This document shows, in pieces, positions 24,546-32,497 of a stretch of DNA of 64,000 nucleotides. The stretch is from JAPWJZ01 sp965279315 (lineage in GTDB: Bacteria; Pseudomonadota; Alphaproteobacteria; Micavibrionales; UBA2020), in assembly GCA_965279315.1 (NCBI GenBank), contig OZ257145.1, positions 1,612,001 to 1,676,000 on the forward strand. The letters run 5' to 3'. Positions within the stretch are counted from its first letter, which is position 1. Every line of letters starts with the position of its first letter. The notes beneath the pieces were generated by a model, which was given only the letters and a program-made list of their open reading frames with translations, did not search any database and had not been told where the DNA came from. A program made the position numbers and the translations under genes.

Positions 24546-26132
24546 ATGACCGCGCGCAAGAAGACCGAGACCCCCGAGAAGCCCAAACGCAGCATCAGTT
24601 CCGAATTCAATGAAATCGCCGAAAAGCCAACATCCGCCGGGCATATCCTGCCCGCGAATGGCCGCCGCACGAAACTGAAAGGCAAACGCTTCGTCATCAC
24701 CGCCGCGCAGAACAACACCGACGTCCATCCCGGTTTCCTGAAGGCGCTGGAGGCATATTGCAAGGACAAGGACGCAGAGCTGCTGGTCAGCCGCTTCACC
24801 TACAACAAGAACGCGTATGAAAAAGGCGAACAGGGCGAGGTCTGGTACGACCCGAAACTGGTGAAGTATTTCATCGAGGGCTCGCTGGAGATTACGCCCA
24901 AGATCGTGATCGGCGGCGAGCTCGACATCAGCCCCACCGCCGTCAACCCGCTGTCGGGCTTCGACAACTATTTCCAGGGCGCATCGGGCATCGTGCCGCA
25001 TCCGAAGGTCGCGCTGAAATCGCTGCCCGGCCTCGGCGAAGACAATGCACGTTTCCTCTATACCACCGGCGCGGTCACGCAGCGCAACTATGTGCAGAAA
25101 AAAGCGGGGCAGAAGGCGGAATTCCACCACAACTTCGGCGCGCTGCTGGTCGAGGTTGACGATAACGGCACCTTCTTCGTGCGCCAATTGGCCGCTCACA
25201 ATTCCGGCGCGTTCCAGGACCTGACCGACAAATACAAGCCCGACGGCAAGATCGAGCGCAACCAGCGCGTGGAGGCCGTCAACCTAGGCGACATCCATGC
25301 CGAAAAACTCGACCTTGTGCAGCAGGACGTGGCATTCGGCAAGGGCGGCATCATGGAAACGCTGAACCCCAAATACCTGCTGATCCACGACGTGATCGAT
25401 TTCATGGCGCGCAACCACCACAACATGAAAGACCCCTTCTTCTGGGTCGACCAGCATGTGAAGGGCAACACGGTCGAAGGCGGCATGCAGCTGGTCGCCG
25501 CATGGCTGAAGGCGGCTGAACGCCCCGAAACCAAGAACCTGATCGTCGAGAGCAACCATGACGAGGCTTTTGTGCGCTGGCTGCGCGAGGCGGATGCAAG
25601 GTTCGACCCCGCCAACGCGCGCTTCTGGCACGAGGCCTCGGCCGAGATGATCCGCCAGATCGAAAGCGGCAAACCCGACCCGAACATTTTCGAAACCTTC
25701 ATCCGCAAATTCGCCGACCTGAAAACGACCGAATTCATGCGCGAAAGCCAGAGCATGGTGATCGCGAAGGACGATACCGGCCGCGGGATCGAGGTTGCGA
25801 TGCACGGCCATACCGGCCCGAACGGTTCGCGCGGCTCGCCCGGCGGTTACCGCGCGATGGACACCAAGGCGAACACCGGCCATACCCATTCGTCGGGCAT
25901 CACCGACGGCGTCTATACCGCAGGCGTAATGGGCAAGCTGGACATGGGCTACAACAAGGGCCCGAGTTCGTGGAGCCACAGCCATATCGTGACCTACCCG
26001 AACGGCAAGCGCGCCATCATCACCGTGAAAGACGGCAAATGGCATGCGGACGACAAGAAACACAAGCCGATGGAAATCAAGCCGCTGCCCGCCGCGAAGA
26101 AAGGCCCGAAACCGGCGGCAAAGGCTGCGTAA
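24546..26132 (+). CDS. Metallophosphoesterase-like protein, resembling phage T5 A1
   Basis: AAAGGA lies 6 bases before the ATG at 24546. The 528-residue protein shows the spaced motifs of metallophosphoesterases: LGDIHAEKLD (D-x-H), NLIVESNHDEAFVRWL (NHD), VAMHGHTGPNGSRGSPGG and NTGHTHSSGI (GHTH-like), and WSHSHIVTYP. The ITAAQNNTDVHPGFLKALEAY start and overall length recall the A1 protein of T5-like phages, but I cannot test that here. The N-terminus (about 35 residues) and C-terminus are Lys/Pro-rich. It probably cleaves a phosphoester, possibly in nucleic acid. There are no phage genes around it. Confidence 0.65.
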   Translation: MTARKKTETPEKPKRSISSEFNEIAEKPTSAGHILPANGRRTKLKGKRFVITAAQNNTDVHPGFLKALEAYCKDKDAELLVSRFTYNKNAYEKGEQGEVWYDPKLVKYFIEGSLEITPKIVIGGELDISPTAVNPLSGFDNYFQGASGIVPHPKVALKSLPGLGEDNARFLYTTGAVTQRNYVQKKAGQKAEFHHNFGALLVEVDDNGTFFVRQLAAHNSGAFQDLTDKYKPDGKIERNQRVEAVNLGDIHAEKLDLVQQDVAFGKGGIMETLNPKYLLIHDVIDFMARNHHNMKDPFFWVDQHVKGNTVEGGMQLVAAWLKAAERPETKNLIVESNHDEAFVRWLREADARFDPANARFWHEASAEMIRQIESGKPDPNIFETFIRKFADLKTTEFMRESQSMVIAKDDTGRGIEVAMHGHTGPNGSRGSPGGYRAMDTKANTGHTHSSGITDGVYTAGVMGKLDMGYNKGPSSWSHSHIVTYPNGKRAIITVKDGKWHADDKKHKPMEIKPLPAAKKGPKPAAKAA

Positions 26133-26143
26133 CAGGAATATTT

Positions 26144-26276
26144 CCCTCTCCTCCGCCGCGCAGCGGCAGGCGGGAGAGGGTCAGGGTGAGGGGGCGGTGA
26201 CGCAGAAGCGATGTTCGTATTCCGTCACCACCCCCTCATCCCGGCCTTCTCCCGCCGCAAGCGCGGGGAGAAGGGG
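26144..26276. repeat. Palindromic repeat family R1, copy 1
   Basis: This intergenic element is built of three hairpins: CCCTCTC/GAGAGGG, a central GAGGGGGCGGTGACG with a CGTCACCACCCCCTC partner, and CCTTCTCCCG/GGGGAGAAGG. A second copy lies at 30280-30409, where the central stem has a different but still paired inner part. Confidence 0.8.
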
Positions 26277-26375
26277 AAAAGCTTCTTCCGCCAAACCCAC
26301 ACCGGAAGAAGCTGACCAATTTTGCATCCGTGCGTTTTTCGTTATAGAATGACGAAAAACAGCGCGGGTGATTTC

Positions 26376-26711
26376 ATGAAAACAAGACTTCTTTCCATTC
26401 TGGCGATGTGCCTTGCGCTGGCATCCTGCACGATGTCGCAGCGGCACCTGTCTTCGGATTACAAGGGATACGGTTTCAACACGTTTGAAACGCCGCGCGG
26501 CACGTATAAGGTGGTCGATAACCCCGAAACTGGAAAACTGTTCGTGCTGCCCACGACCGGCTATGTGCTGTCAAACGGCACGCCGCCGGAGGCCGAAGCC
26601 CGCGCCGCCGCGATGTTCTGGCTCGATAAAACCCGCCGTCATTGCACGATCACCGAAAGCCACCTGTATCAGGCGCCGCACTGGGAATTTTTCTATCATT
26701 GCCGGAAGTGA
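26376..26711 (+). CDS. Small lipoprotein of unknown function
   Basis: The 111-residue product starts MKTRLLSILAMCLALASCTMS, a signal peptide with lipobox LASC, so it is probably a lipoprotein of the envelope. The mature part contains YKVVDNPETGKLFVLPTTGY and two further cysteines (RRHCTI, YHCRK). An upstream in-frame ATG at 26349 is possible but gives an unlikely N-terminus for a lipoprotein. No family is recognised. A perfect terminator follows at 26715-26745. Confidence 0.7.
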   Translation: MKTRLLSILAMCLALASCTMSQRHLSSDYKGYGFNTFETPRGTYKVVDNPETGKLFVLPTTGYVLSNGTPPEAEARAAAMFWLDKTRRHCTITESHLYQAPHWEFFYHCRK

Positions 26712-26714
26712 TTT

Positions 26715-26745
26715 CTCTCCTCTCCCAAAGGAGAGGAGAGTTTTT
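26715..26745. terminator. Intrinsic terminator between convergent genes
   Basis: CTCTCCTCTCC-CAAA-GGAGAGGAGAG is a perfect 11-base stem followed by TTTTT. It serves the lipoprotein gene and overlaps the end of the chrR-like gene. Confidence 0.85.
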
Positions 26746-27436
26746 AAACCCTGAAAAACGTATTAATCATCCGCGTCACCGGATTGTGGAAGTGCAGCGG
26801 CGACTCGGTCAGCGTCAGGCAGACGCAGCCGTCATCGCCCGCGACGGGCTGATGGGCGAAACGCGGGTCGGTCAGGATCACGATATCGCCTTTTTTCCAC
26901 TGGCCGAATTCGTCTTCATAGCCGCCATGCAAAACCAGCGTGATTTCGGTGCCGGTATGCGAATGTTTCGGCGTCGCGAATTTCGGCGCCATCTTCATCA
27001 GCTTCAGGAATTTCTGCGTCGGCGTGGGCTCGATCACGCGCAGGTCGATGCGCATGATGCCGTGCGTCGCGCGCGTCCATTGCTGCTGCTTCTGCGCGCA
27101 GACGGCGGAAATCATGCCATGCACGATTTCGGGGATATGCGTATCGGGGGACGGCGGGCAGGGCTTTGACTTGTCCGCGCAAGGGTCTGCCGCGGGCGGC
27201 GGATTTTTAATGCGCGCCATCACCTGGTCGAGGCAGCTTTGCTGCAATTGCGCCTGCTGCTCGCAGATCAGCTGCGCGCCCAGGGCTTCGTATTGCGCGA
27301 TGCGCTTGCGGATGGTGTCGTTCAGCGCCATCGCCGCATTCACCAGCAGGCTTTCATGGGGGCCCAGCTTGCCGGCGGCATGGCGCATCAGCAGCATGTC
27401 GAGCGATTGCAGCGGGTCTTTGTACATCGTGATCAT
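26744..27436 (-). CDS. ChrR-like cupin anti-sigma factor lacking the zinc cysteines
   Basis: The 230-residue protein has the N-terminal RHAAGKLGPHESLLVNAAMAL segment of ChrR anti-sigma factors and a C-terminal cupin (FATPKHSHTGTEITLVLHGG, then FAHQPVAGDDGCVCLTL). The cupin histidines and glutamate are kept. The HxxxCxxC zinc ligands of the anti-sigma domain are absent: the aligned stretch reads VNAAMALNDTIRKRI. ChrR holds RpoE inactive and releases it on singlet-oxygen stress. It overlaps the sigma gene by 4 bases (ATGA). Confidence 0.82.
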   Translation of the reverse strand: MITMYKDPLQSLDMLLMRHAAGKLGPHESLLVNAAMALNDTIRKRIAQYEALGAQLICEQQAQLQQSCLDQVMARIKNPPPAADPCADKSKPCPPSPDTHIPEIVHGMISAVCAQKQQQWTRATHGIMRIDLRVIEPTPTQKFLKLMKMAPKFATPKHSHTGTEITLVLHGGYEDEFGQWKKGDIVILTDPRFAHQPVAGDDGCVCLTLTESPLHFHNPVTRMINTFFRV

Positions 27437-28026
27437 TGCGCACCTCCCAGCTGCAGCATCCCGCGCAATTTGTCCATCGCGAGGCGCAGTCGGGATTTGA
27501 CGGTGCCGAGCGGCAGTTTCGTTTTCGTGGAAATGTCGCTATGCGACATGTCGTCGAAAAACGCCATCCGCAGCAGCTCCGCCTGTTCGGGCGGCAGGGT
27601 TTCCATCGCGCTGTTCAGGCGCTCGATGTCCTGCGCATCGGCATATTCGGTATTGGTTTCGGCAACCGCGTTTTCCAGCGCGAGGCTGTCGCTGTTGACG
27701 TCCAGATTTTTATCCCGACGCAAAGCATCGATGCGCTTGTTCCGCGCGATCGTGAAAATCCATGTCGATGCGGCGGCCTTTTTCGGATTGTACTGCGCGG
27801 CCTTTTCCCAGACGGTAACGAAAGTGTTCTGCACCACCTCTTCGGCGGCGGCATCGGCCATGCCGTTTTTCAGCAGCCATGATTTCACGCGCGGGGCGTA
27901 GTAATTGAACAGCTCGACGAAGGCCTGCTGGTCGCGTGCGGTCGCCACCTTTGCCAGAAGCTCGTTAAAGCCGGCATGGTTTTGCGCGCCTGAAGACGGC
28001 GTATTTTTCGCTTCTTTCAAGGACAT
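27433..28026 (-). CDS. rpoE: ECF sigma factor, RpoE/ECF11-like
   Basis: The 197-residue protein has sigma region 2 (FVELFNYYAPRVKSWLLKNG, EEVVQNTFVTVWEKA, STWIFTIARNKRIDALRRDK) and region 4 (METLPPEQAELLRMAFFDDM, LPLGTVKSRLRLAMDKLR). Pairing with a ChrR-type anti-sigma factor places it with ECF11 factors that respond to singlet oxygen. I chose the ATG at 28026 because the family starts there and AAAAGG lies just upstream. A promoter resembling its own target sits at 28124-28154. Confidence 0.9.
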   Translation of the reverse strand: MSLKEAKNTPSSGAQNHAGFNELLAKVATARDQQAFVELFNYYAPRVKSWLLKNGMADAAAEEVVQNTFVTVWEKAAQYNPKKAAASTWIFTIARNKRIDALRRDKNLDVNSDSLALENAVAETNTEYADAQDIERLNSAMETLPPEQAELLRMAFFDDMSHSDISTKTKLPLGTVKSRLRLAMDKLRGMLQLGGAQ

Positions 28027-28123
28027 AGCCTTTTCTAGGCGAAGCCAGGGGGCAATGGCAAGGAAATCCACGGCTTCAAAGATGTTATATGCACAGGCAA
28101 GCATTGCTGTTCCAATCGTTAAG

Positions 28124-28154
28124 CCTTATACGGTTTTTGCTTGGCTTTGGATCA
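28124..28154 (-). promoter_or_regulatory. Putative RpoE-dependent autoregulatory promoter
   Basis: On the minus strand, TGATCC (28154-28149) and TATAAGG (28130-28124) are separated by 18 bases, about 100 bases upstream of the sigma gene. This resembles the TGATCC / TAAGA-type elements described for ECF11 RpoE in Rhodobacter. Confidence 0.55.
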
Positions 28155-28202
28155 TCGAGCGGCTAACGTCCTAGAAAGTAAGTATATTTTCGGAGGATTA
28201 CC

Positions 28203-28760
28203 ATGAAAAAAGCACTCCTTGCGACGGCCTGCGCCGCATTTGTGTTCTCGGCCGCCGCCGCCGCGCTTGCGCAGGGCGCGGGGGATGCCAAGCCGCTCGG
28301 CAAGTTCGGCGTCTGGGAAGCCGCATGGTTCATGGATAACGGCAACAAGGTCTGCTACATGGCCGCCAAGCCGCAATCAACCGCCAGCGAAAAACCCGTC
28401 AAGGGCCGCGAAGACACTTTCCTGTTCATCACCCACTGGCCGGCGGAGGATGAAAAGAACGCCGTCACCATTCAGGCCGGCTTCACGATCAAGCCGGGCA
28501 GCAAGGCCGTCGTGACCGTCGACGGCAAAGTTTTCAACATGGCAACCGGCGGCAAGGACAAGGCGACGGCTGAATCCGATGCGCAGATGGCGTGGATGGA
28601 CGACCAAGGCAAGGAAGACGAACTTGCCGTCGCGATTTCAAAAGGCACCGAACTGATTGTGCGCAACGCGTCCAAACGGGGCAACACCATCACCGACACC
28701 TACAGCCTGCAGGGCTCGGGCGAGGCGTTCAAGGCGATCAACAAAGAATGTGGGATGTGA
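28203..28760 (+). CDS. IalB-like (invasion-associated locus B family) secreted protein
   Basis: The 185-residue protein has a signal peptide (LLATACAAFVFSAAAAALAQ) and the family pattern GKFGVWEAAWFMDNGNKVCYMA followed by FLFITHWPAEDEKNAVTIQAG. A pair of cysteines (VCYM and KECGM) frames the mature protein. IalB-type proteins are periplasmic or surface proteins of alphaproteobacteria; most are not tied to invasion. GGAGGA upstream supports the start. Confidence 0.8.
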   Translation: MKKALLATACAAFVFSAAAAALAQGAGDAKPLGKFGVWEAAWFMDNGNKVCYMAAKPQSTASEKPVKGREDTFLFITHWPAEDEKNAVTIQAGFTIKPGSKAVVTVDGKVFNMATGGKDKATAESDAQMAWMDDQGKEDELAVAISKGTELIVRNASKRGNTITDTYSLQGSGEAFKAINKECGM

Positions 28761-28794
28761 CCTTCGCGGCCTCTTCTTACTGCAATGAAAGAGT

Positions 28795-28913
28795 TTTAAA
28801 CGCGAAGACCCGAAGATCCGAAGGCTTGCGGCGCAGCCTTTGCCAAAGAATTTCAAGACTGCTCTGAATGCGCTGCGCGCGGCTTTATTCTTCGCATCTT
28901 CGGGTCTTCGCGT
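28795..28913. repeat. Palindromic repeat family R2, copy A
   Basis: TTTAAACGCGAAGACCCGAAG on the left is matched by CATCTTCGGGTCTTCGCG on the right (28895-28912), with GCTTGCGGCGCAGCC in between. Related copies are at 35775-35864 and 37853-37942. Confidence 0.8.
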
Positions 28914-28929
28914 GAATAAAAGCCTCAAT

Positions 28930-28963
28930 AAAAAACCCGGCTGTTTCCAGCCGGGTTTTTTTT
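28930..28963. terminator. Bidirectional intrinsic terminator
   Basis: CCCGGCTG-TTTC-CAGCCGGG is flanked by A6 and T8. It lies between the convergent IalB-like gene and the glycine-zipper lipoprotein gene. Confidence 0.93.
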
Positions 28964-28980
28964 ATTAGGTCGAAAGAGTC

Positions 28981-29475
28981 TTAGTTGACCATCGTCCAGG
29001 TGCCGTCGCCGTTTTGGCAGGCGGTGCCGACAGCGGTTTCAGCCTGGCCGCCGACGAAGATGCTCTGTTTGTATTCGCGGCAGGTGCCGTTGGTGGTCGT
29101 GCTGCGGCCTTCGCGGACGGGCGTAACGGTGCCGTAGTTGCCGCTTTCGGGGTTGTTCCATTTAACGGTCTGGCCGATGGGCGCGGTATAGGCGCGATCC
29201 CAAGCCTGCGAAGCCGCTGCGCGGTCAGCCGCGTCGAGCGATTTACCGATGGAGGAACCTGCGAGGCCGCCGAGCACGGCGCCGACGCCGGTTGCCCATT
29301 TCGAACCCGAGCCTTTACCCATTTTGGAGCCGACAACGCCGCCGAGGACCGCGCCGCCGAGTGCGCCGACCGTCTGCTTGTTACCCATGCCCCATGCGTT
29401 TTGCTCGCCCTGGGGAGCGCATGCGCCGAGGGAGAGGGTCGCCACGAGGGCCAGGATCGCGAGTTTGGTTTTCAT
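28981..29475 (-). CDS. Glycine-zipper lipoprotein (17 kDa surface-antigen type)
   Basis: The 164-residue protein starts with a lipoprotein signal (LALVATLSLGACAPQG). It then has glycine-zipper segments (VGALGGAVLGGVVGSKMGKG and VGAVLGGLAGSSIG) and a C-terminal region with GQTVKWNNPESGNYGTVTPV and TCREYKQ. This matches the outer-membrane 17 kDa antigen/RT0821-type family. It is probably an envelope lipoprotein. Confidence 0.88.
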   Translation of the reverse strand: MKTKLAILALVATLSLGACAPQGEQNAWGMGNKQTVGALGGAVLGGVVGSKMGKGSGSKWATGVGAVLGGLAGSSIGKSLDAADRAAASQAWDRAYTAPIGQTVKWNNPESGNYGTVTPVREGRSTTTNGTCREYKQSIFVGGQAETAVGTACQNGDGTWTMVN

Positions 29476-29631
29476 TTCAGTGTACGCCTTTCATAAGATG
29501 GAAATTCGGGAGACTGCCCCAAGGGAATTGCTATGCGGGCTCAACCGCTTTATATAACGTTCTAGCACAGAGTTAGTTCGCCGCAATATAAGATATGTTT
29601 TACGTTGCGTTACCCCTGACACGGATGAAAA

Positions 29632-30222
29632 ATGGAAATCCTGCGCGACCAAGATCCTGTTGAATTGTTTCGCGAATGGTTCACCGAAGCATCCCAGTCG
29701 GAGGTCAACGACCCCGAAGCGGTGGCTATTGCCACGGTTTCTGCGGATGGCCAGCCATCCGTGCGCATGGTCCTGATGAAGGGCGTCGATGACGAAGGCT
29801 TCCGTTTCTACACGAATCTGGAAAGCCGCAAGGGTCGTGAACTTTCACATAATCCGAAAGCCGCCATGTGCTTTCATTGGAAATCCCTCCGCCGTCAGGT
29901 GCGGGTGGAGGGTGTAGTGACCGAAGCCCCCGGCTGGACGGTCGATAATTATTTCAAGACGCGCCACCCCCTTAGCCGTTTGGGCGCATGGGCCAGCCGC
30001 CAGTCGCAGCCGTTGTCGGGGCGCGAGGAGCTGGAGGCGCGCGTCAAGGAATTCGCCCAGAAATTCAAGGGTCAGGATATCCCCCGCCCGCCGCATTGGG
30101 GCGGCTATATATTGAAGCCCGCGAAAATCGAATTCTGGCAGGAAGGCGAAGGCCGCCTGCACGACCGCTTCGTTTTCGCCCGCAACGGGGATGCGTGGGA
30201 ATTGACGCGGCTGAACCCCTAG
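29632..30222 (+). CDS. pdxH: Pyridoxamine 5'-phosphate oxidase
   Basis: The 196-residue enzyme has family signatures DPVELFREWFTEA, the FMN-contact region SVRMVLMKGVDDEGFRFYTN, ESRKGRELSHNPKAAMCFHW, HPLSRLGAWASRQSQPLSGR, and the C-terminal RLHDRFVFAR / WELTRLNP. It oxidises pyridoxine or pyridoxamine phosphate to PLP using FMN and O2. Its length is typical. It stands as a single gene. Confidence 0.95.
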   Translation: MEILRDQDPVELFREWFTEASQSEVNDPEAVAIATVSADGQPSVRMVLMKGVDDEGFRFYTNLESRKGRELSHNPKAAMCFHWKSLRRQVRVEGVVTEAPGWTVDNYFKTRHPLSRLGAWASRQSQPLSGREELEARVKEFAQKFKGQDIPRPPHWGGYILKPAKIEFWQEGEGRLHDRFVFARNGDAWELTRLNP

Positions 30223-30279
30223 GCGGGACTTGAGTTTTGGCGGGTCTTGAATAAATTATGTCCCGCATACCGCCGAATT

Positions 30280-30409
30280 CCCTCTCCCCCACGAAGTGGC
30301 GGGAGAGGGTTAGGGTGAGGGGGCGGTTGCCGCAAGAGCAGTGATGGTCTTGCCGCAACCGCCCCCTCATCCCGGCCTTCTCCCGCCGCAAGCGCGGGGG
30401 AGAAGGGGA
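30280..30409. repeat. Palindromic repeat family R1, copy 2
   Basis: Same three-hairpin layout as 26144-26276. The central stem here reads GAGGGGGCGGTTGCCGCAAG with a complementary CTTGCCGCAACCGCCCCCTC, so the inner sequence differs from copy 1 but is still paired. It lies just upstream of htpG. Confidence 0.8.
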
Positions 30410-30432
30410 GTAACTGAACAAGGAGCATATAA

Positions 30433-32301
30433 ATGTCCGAACAACGCGAATTCCAGGCGGAAACCAGCCGCCTTCTCGATATCGTCGCCAACGCGCTCTA
30501 TACGCAGCGGGAGATTTTCCTGCGCGAGCTGATCTCGAACGCTTCCGACGCCTGCGACCGCTTGCGCTATGACGCGATCGCAAAGCCCGAACTGCTGAAG
30601 GGCGATGCGGATTTCCACATCAGCGTGTCGTTCGACGCCGATGCGCGCACCGTGACCGTGACCGATAACGGCATCGGCATGACGAAGGAAGACCTGATCC
30701 GCAACCTTGGCACGATCGCGCATTCGGGCACGCGCGAACTGGTGAAGAACCTCGACGGCGACGAAAAAAACAACATGAGCCTGATCGGCCAGTTCGGGGT
30801 CGGCTTCTATTCCGTCTTCATGGTGTCGGACAAAGTCACCGTGCTGAGCCGTCGCGCCGGCGAAGAACTCGCATATGTCTGGACCTCGGACGGCCGCGGC
30901 AGCTACACGATCGACGAGGCGCTGAAAGACACGCGCGGCACCGAGATCGTGATGCACATCAAGGACGAGGCGTCGGAGTTTTTGCTGGAAGAACGCCTGA
31001 AATCGGTCATCAAGAAATATTCCGACCATATCAACTTCCCCATTTTCATGGGCACGGGCGACAAGGCACAGCAGGCGAATTCCGGCTCCGCGCTCTGGAT
31101 GCGTTCCAAATCCGACATTACGCCCGAACAGTACAAGGAATTCTACCGCAGCGTTTCCGACACCATCCAGATCGACGAGCCGTGGATGACGCTGCACTGG
31201 CGCGCCGAAGGCACGCATGAATACAACAACCTGCTGTTCATCCCCGCGATGAAGCCGTTTGATTTGTACGACCCGAAACGCCACCACGGCGTGAAGCTGT
31301 ATGTGCGCCGTGTGTTTATTACGGACGGCGTGGAAACGCTGATCCCGCCCTTCCTGCGCTTCGTCAAGGGCGTGGTGGATAGCGAAGACCTGCCGCTGAA
31401 CATCAGCCGCGAATTGCTGCAGGCGAACCCCGTGGTCGCCAAGATGAGCAGCGCGATCACGCGCAAGATTTTGTCGGAACTGGAAGAACGCGCGAAGGCC
31501 GACATCAAGGACTACGAGAATTTCTGGAGCCTGTTCGGGCCGGTCATTAAAGAGGGTTTGTACGACGCGCACGCCCACCGCGACCAGCTGTGCCGCGTCG
31601 CGCGTTTCTATTCGTCGAAAGTGGCGGGCCTCGTCTCGCTCGACGAATATATCGAGCGGATGAAGGAAGGGCAGGACCAGATTTACTACATTTCCAGCCC
31701 CACGCTCGATTCAGCGCGCAATTCCCCGCAGCTGGAGGCGTTCCGCAAAAAGGACGTCGAAGTGCTGTTCATGACCGACACCATCGACGAATTCTGGCTG
31801 CCGATACAGGCGGAATACAAGCAGAAGAAGTTTAAATCCGTCACGCGCGGCGCATCCGACCTGTCGAAAATCAAGACGGATAAAAAAGACGACGACAAGC
31901 CGAAAGACGAAAACGCGCAGACCGAAACAACCGCGCTGCTGACACGGCTCAAGGAACTGCTGGTCGGCGAAGTGAACGATGTGACGGTGTCCGACCGCCT
32001 TGTCGACAGCCCCGTCTGCCTTGTCGCGCCGGAAAATTCGATCGACATGCACATGAACCGCGTCCTGAAAAAATCGCAGGCCTATGAAGACAAGATGCGC
32101 CCGATCCTTGAAATAAACGACGGCCATCCGGTCATCACGAAACTGAAGGCGTTTGTGGCGAACGACACGCATCCCGACCTCGTGCGCGAAACCGCGTTCC
32201 TGCTGCTGGACCAGGCAAGGATCGTCGAGGGCGAACCGCTGAAGAACCCGACCGATTTCGTGAAGCGCCTGAACAGGGCGATCGAGAAGGGGTTGATTTA
32301 A
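30433..32301 (+). CDS. htpG: Molecular chaperone HtpG (Hsp90)
   Basis: The 622-residue protein has the GHKL ATPase domain (FLRELISNASDACDRLRYDA, VTDNGIGMTKEDLIRNLGTI, GQFGVGFYSVFMVSDKV), the middle domain with VDSEDLPLNISRELLQ, and a C-terminal dimerization domain ending KGLI. All ATPase motifs are intact. It refolds and matures client proteins in the cytoplasm. Copy 2 of repeat R1 lies between pdxH and this gene; a terminator follows at 32353-32387. Confidence 0.97.
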   Translation: MSEQREFQAETSRLLDIVANALYTQREIFLRELISNASDACDRLRYDAIAKPELLKGDADFHISVSFDADARTVTVTDNGIGMTKEDLIRNLGTIAHSGTRELVKNLDGDEKNNMSLIGQFGVGFYSVFMVSDKVTVLSRRAGEELAYVWTSDGRGSYTIDEALKDTRGTEIVMHIKDEASEFLLEERLKSVIKKYSDHINFPIFMGTGDKAQQANSGSALWMRSKSDITPEQYKEFYRSVSDTIQIDEPWMTLHWRAEGTHEYNNLLFIPAMKPFDLYDPKRHHGVKLYVRRVFITDGVETLIPPFLRFVKGVVDSEDLPLNISRELLQANPVVAKMSSAITRKILSELEERAKADIKDYENFWSLFGPVIKEGLYDAHAHRDQLCRVARFYSSKVAGLVSLDEYIERMKEGQDQIYYISSPTLDSARNSPQLEAFRKKDVEVLFMTDTIDEFWLPIQAEYKQKKFKSVTRGASDLSKIKTDKKDDDKPKDENAQTETTALLTRLKELLVGEVNDVTVSDRLVDSPVCLVAPENSIDMHMNRVLKKSQAYEDKMRPILEINDGHPVITKLKAFVANDTHPDLVRETAFLLLDQARIVEGEPLKNPTDFVKRLNRAIEKGLI

Positions 32302-32305
32302 TCCC

Positions 32306-32340
32306 GAATCGTCGTCCCCGCGAAGGCGGGGATGACGACA
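32306..32340. repeat. Short GC-rich hairpin (REP-like)
   Basis: GTCGTCCCCGC-GAAG-GCGGGGATGACGAC forms a strong stem downstream of htpG. It has the same CCCCGSCGAAGGCSGGG core style as the arms at 17019-17137. Confidence 0.6.
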
Positions 32341-32350
32341 GCAAACAAGA

Positions 32351-32427
32351 ATAAAAAAAGCCGCCCGTTTCGGGGCGGCTTTTTTTGTCTCGATTCCAAA
32401 ATCAATTCGGCTTGGGCGCGCCGGGCA
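32351..32427 (-). pseudogene. Remnant of the 3' end and terminator of a 39719-40303-type gene
   Basis: Read on the minus strand, these roughly 75 bases are almost identical to 40279-40355. They carry the last codons GAPKPN, the TGA, the TTTTGGAATCGAGA spacer and the terminator. Upstream of the last codons similarity ends, so only a fragment remains. A 17-codon frame (32403-32456) starting MASINAIPPVPGAPKPN is open but is probably not a gene. Confidence 0.7.
32353..32387. terminator. Intrinsic terminator
   Basis: AGCCGCCC / GGGCGGCT stem with a 6-base loop, flanked by A7 and T8. It lies between htpG and the convergent outer-membrane protein gene and is part of the duplicated segment shared with 40321-40352. 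Confidence 0.9.
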
Positions 32428-32497
32428 CGGGCGGGATGGCGTTGATGCTGGCCATGTGACCAAAGTTATACCATTCGTTCCGCGCGTGAAGGGGCGA

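Noticed and set aside
24546..26132. Prophage region around the T5 A1-like gene
   Set aside because: Flanking genes (rpmG, lipoprotein, rpoE-chrR) are ordinary chromosomal genes and no structural or integrase genes are near.
32403..32456. 17-codon minus-strand gene
   Set aside because: Only the last codons match the paralogue at 39719-40303. The start region has no similarity or ribosome site, so it is better seen as a remnant.
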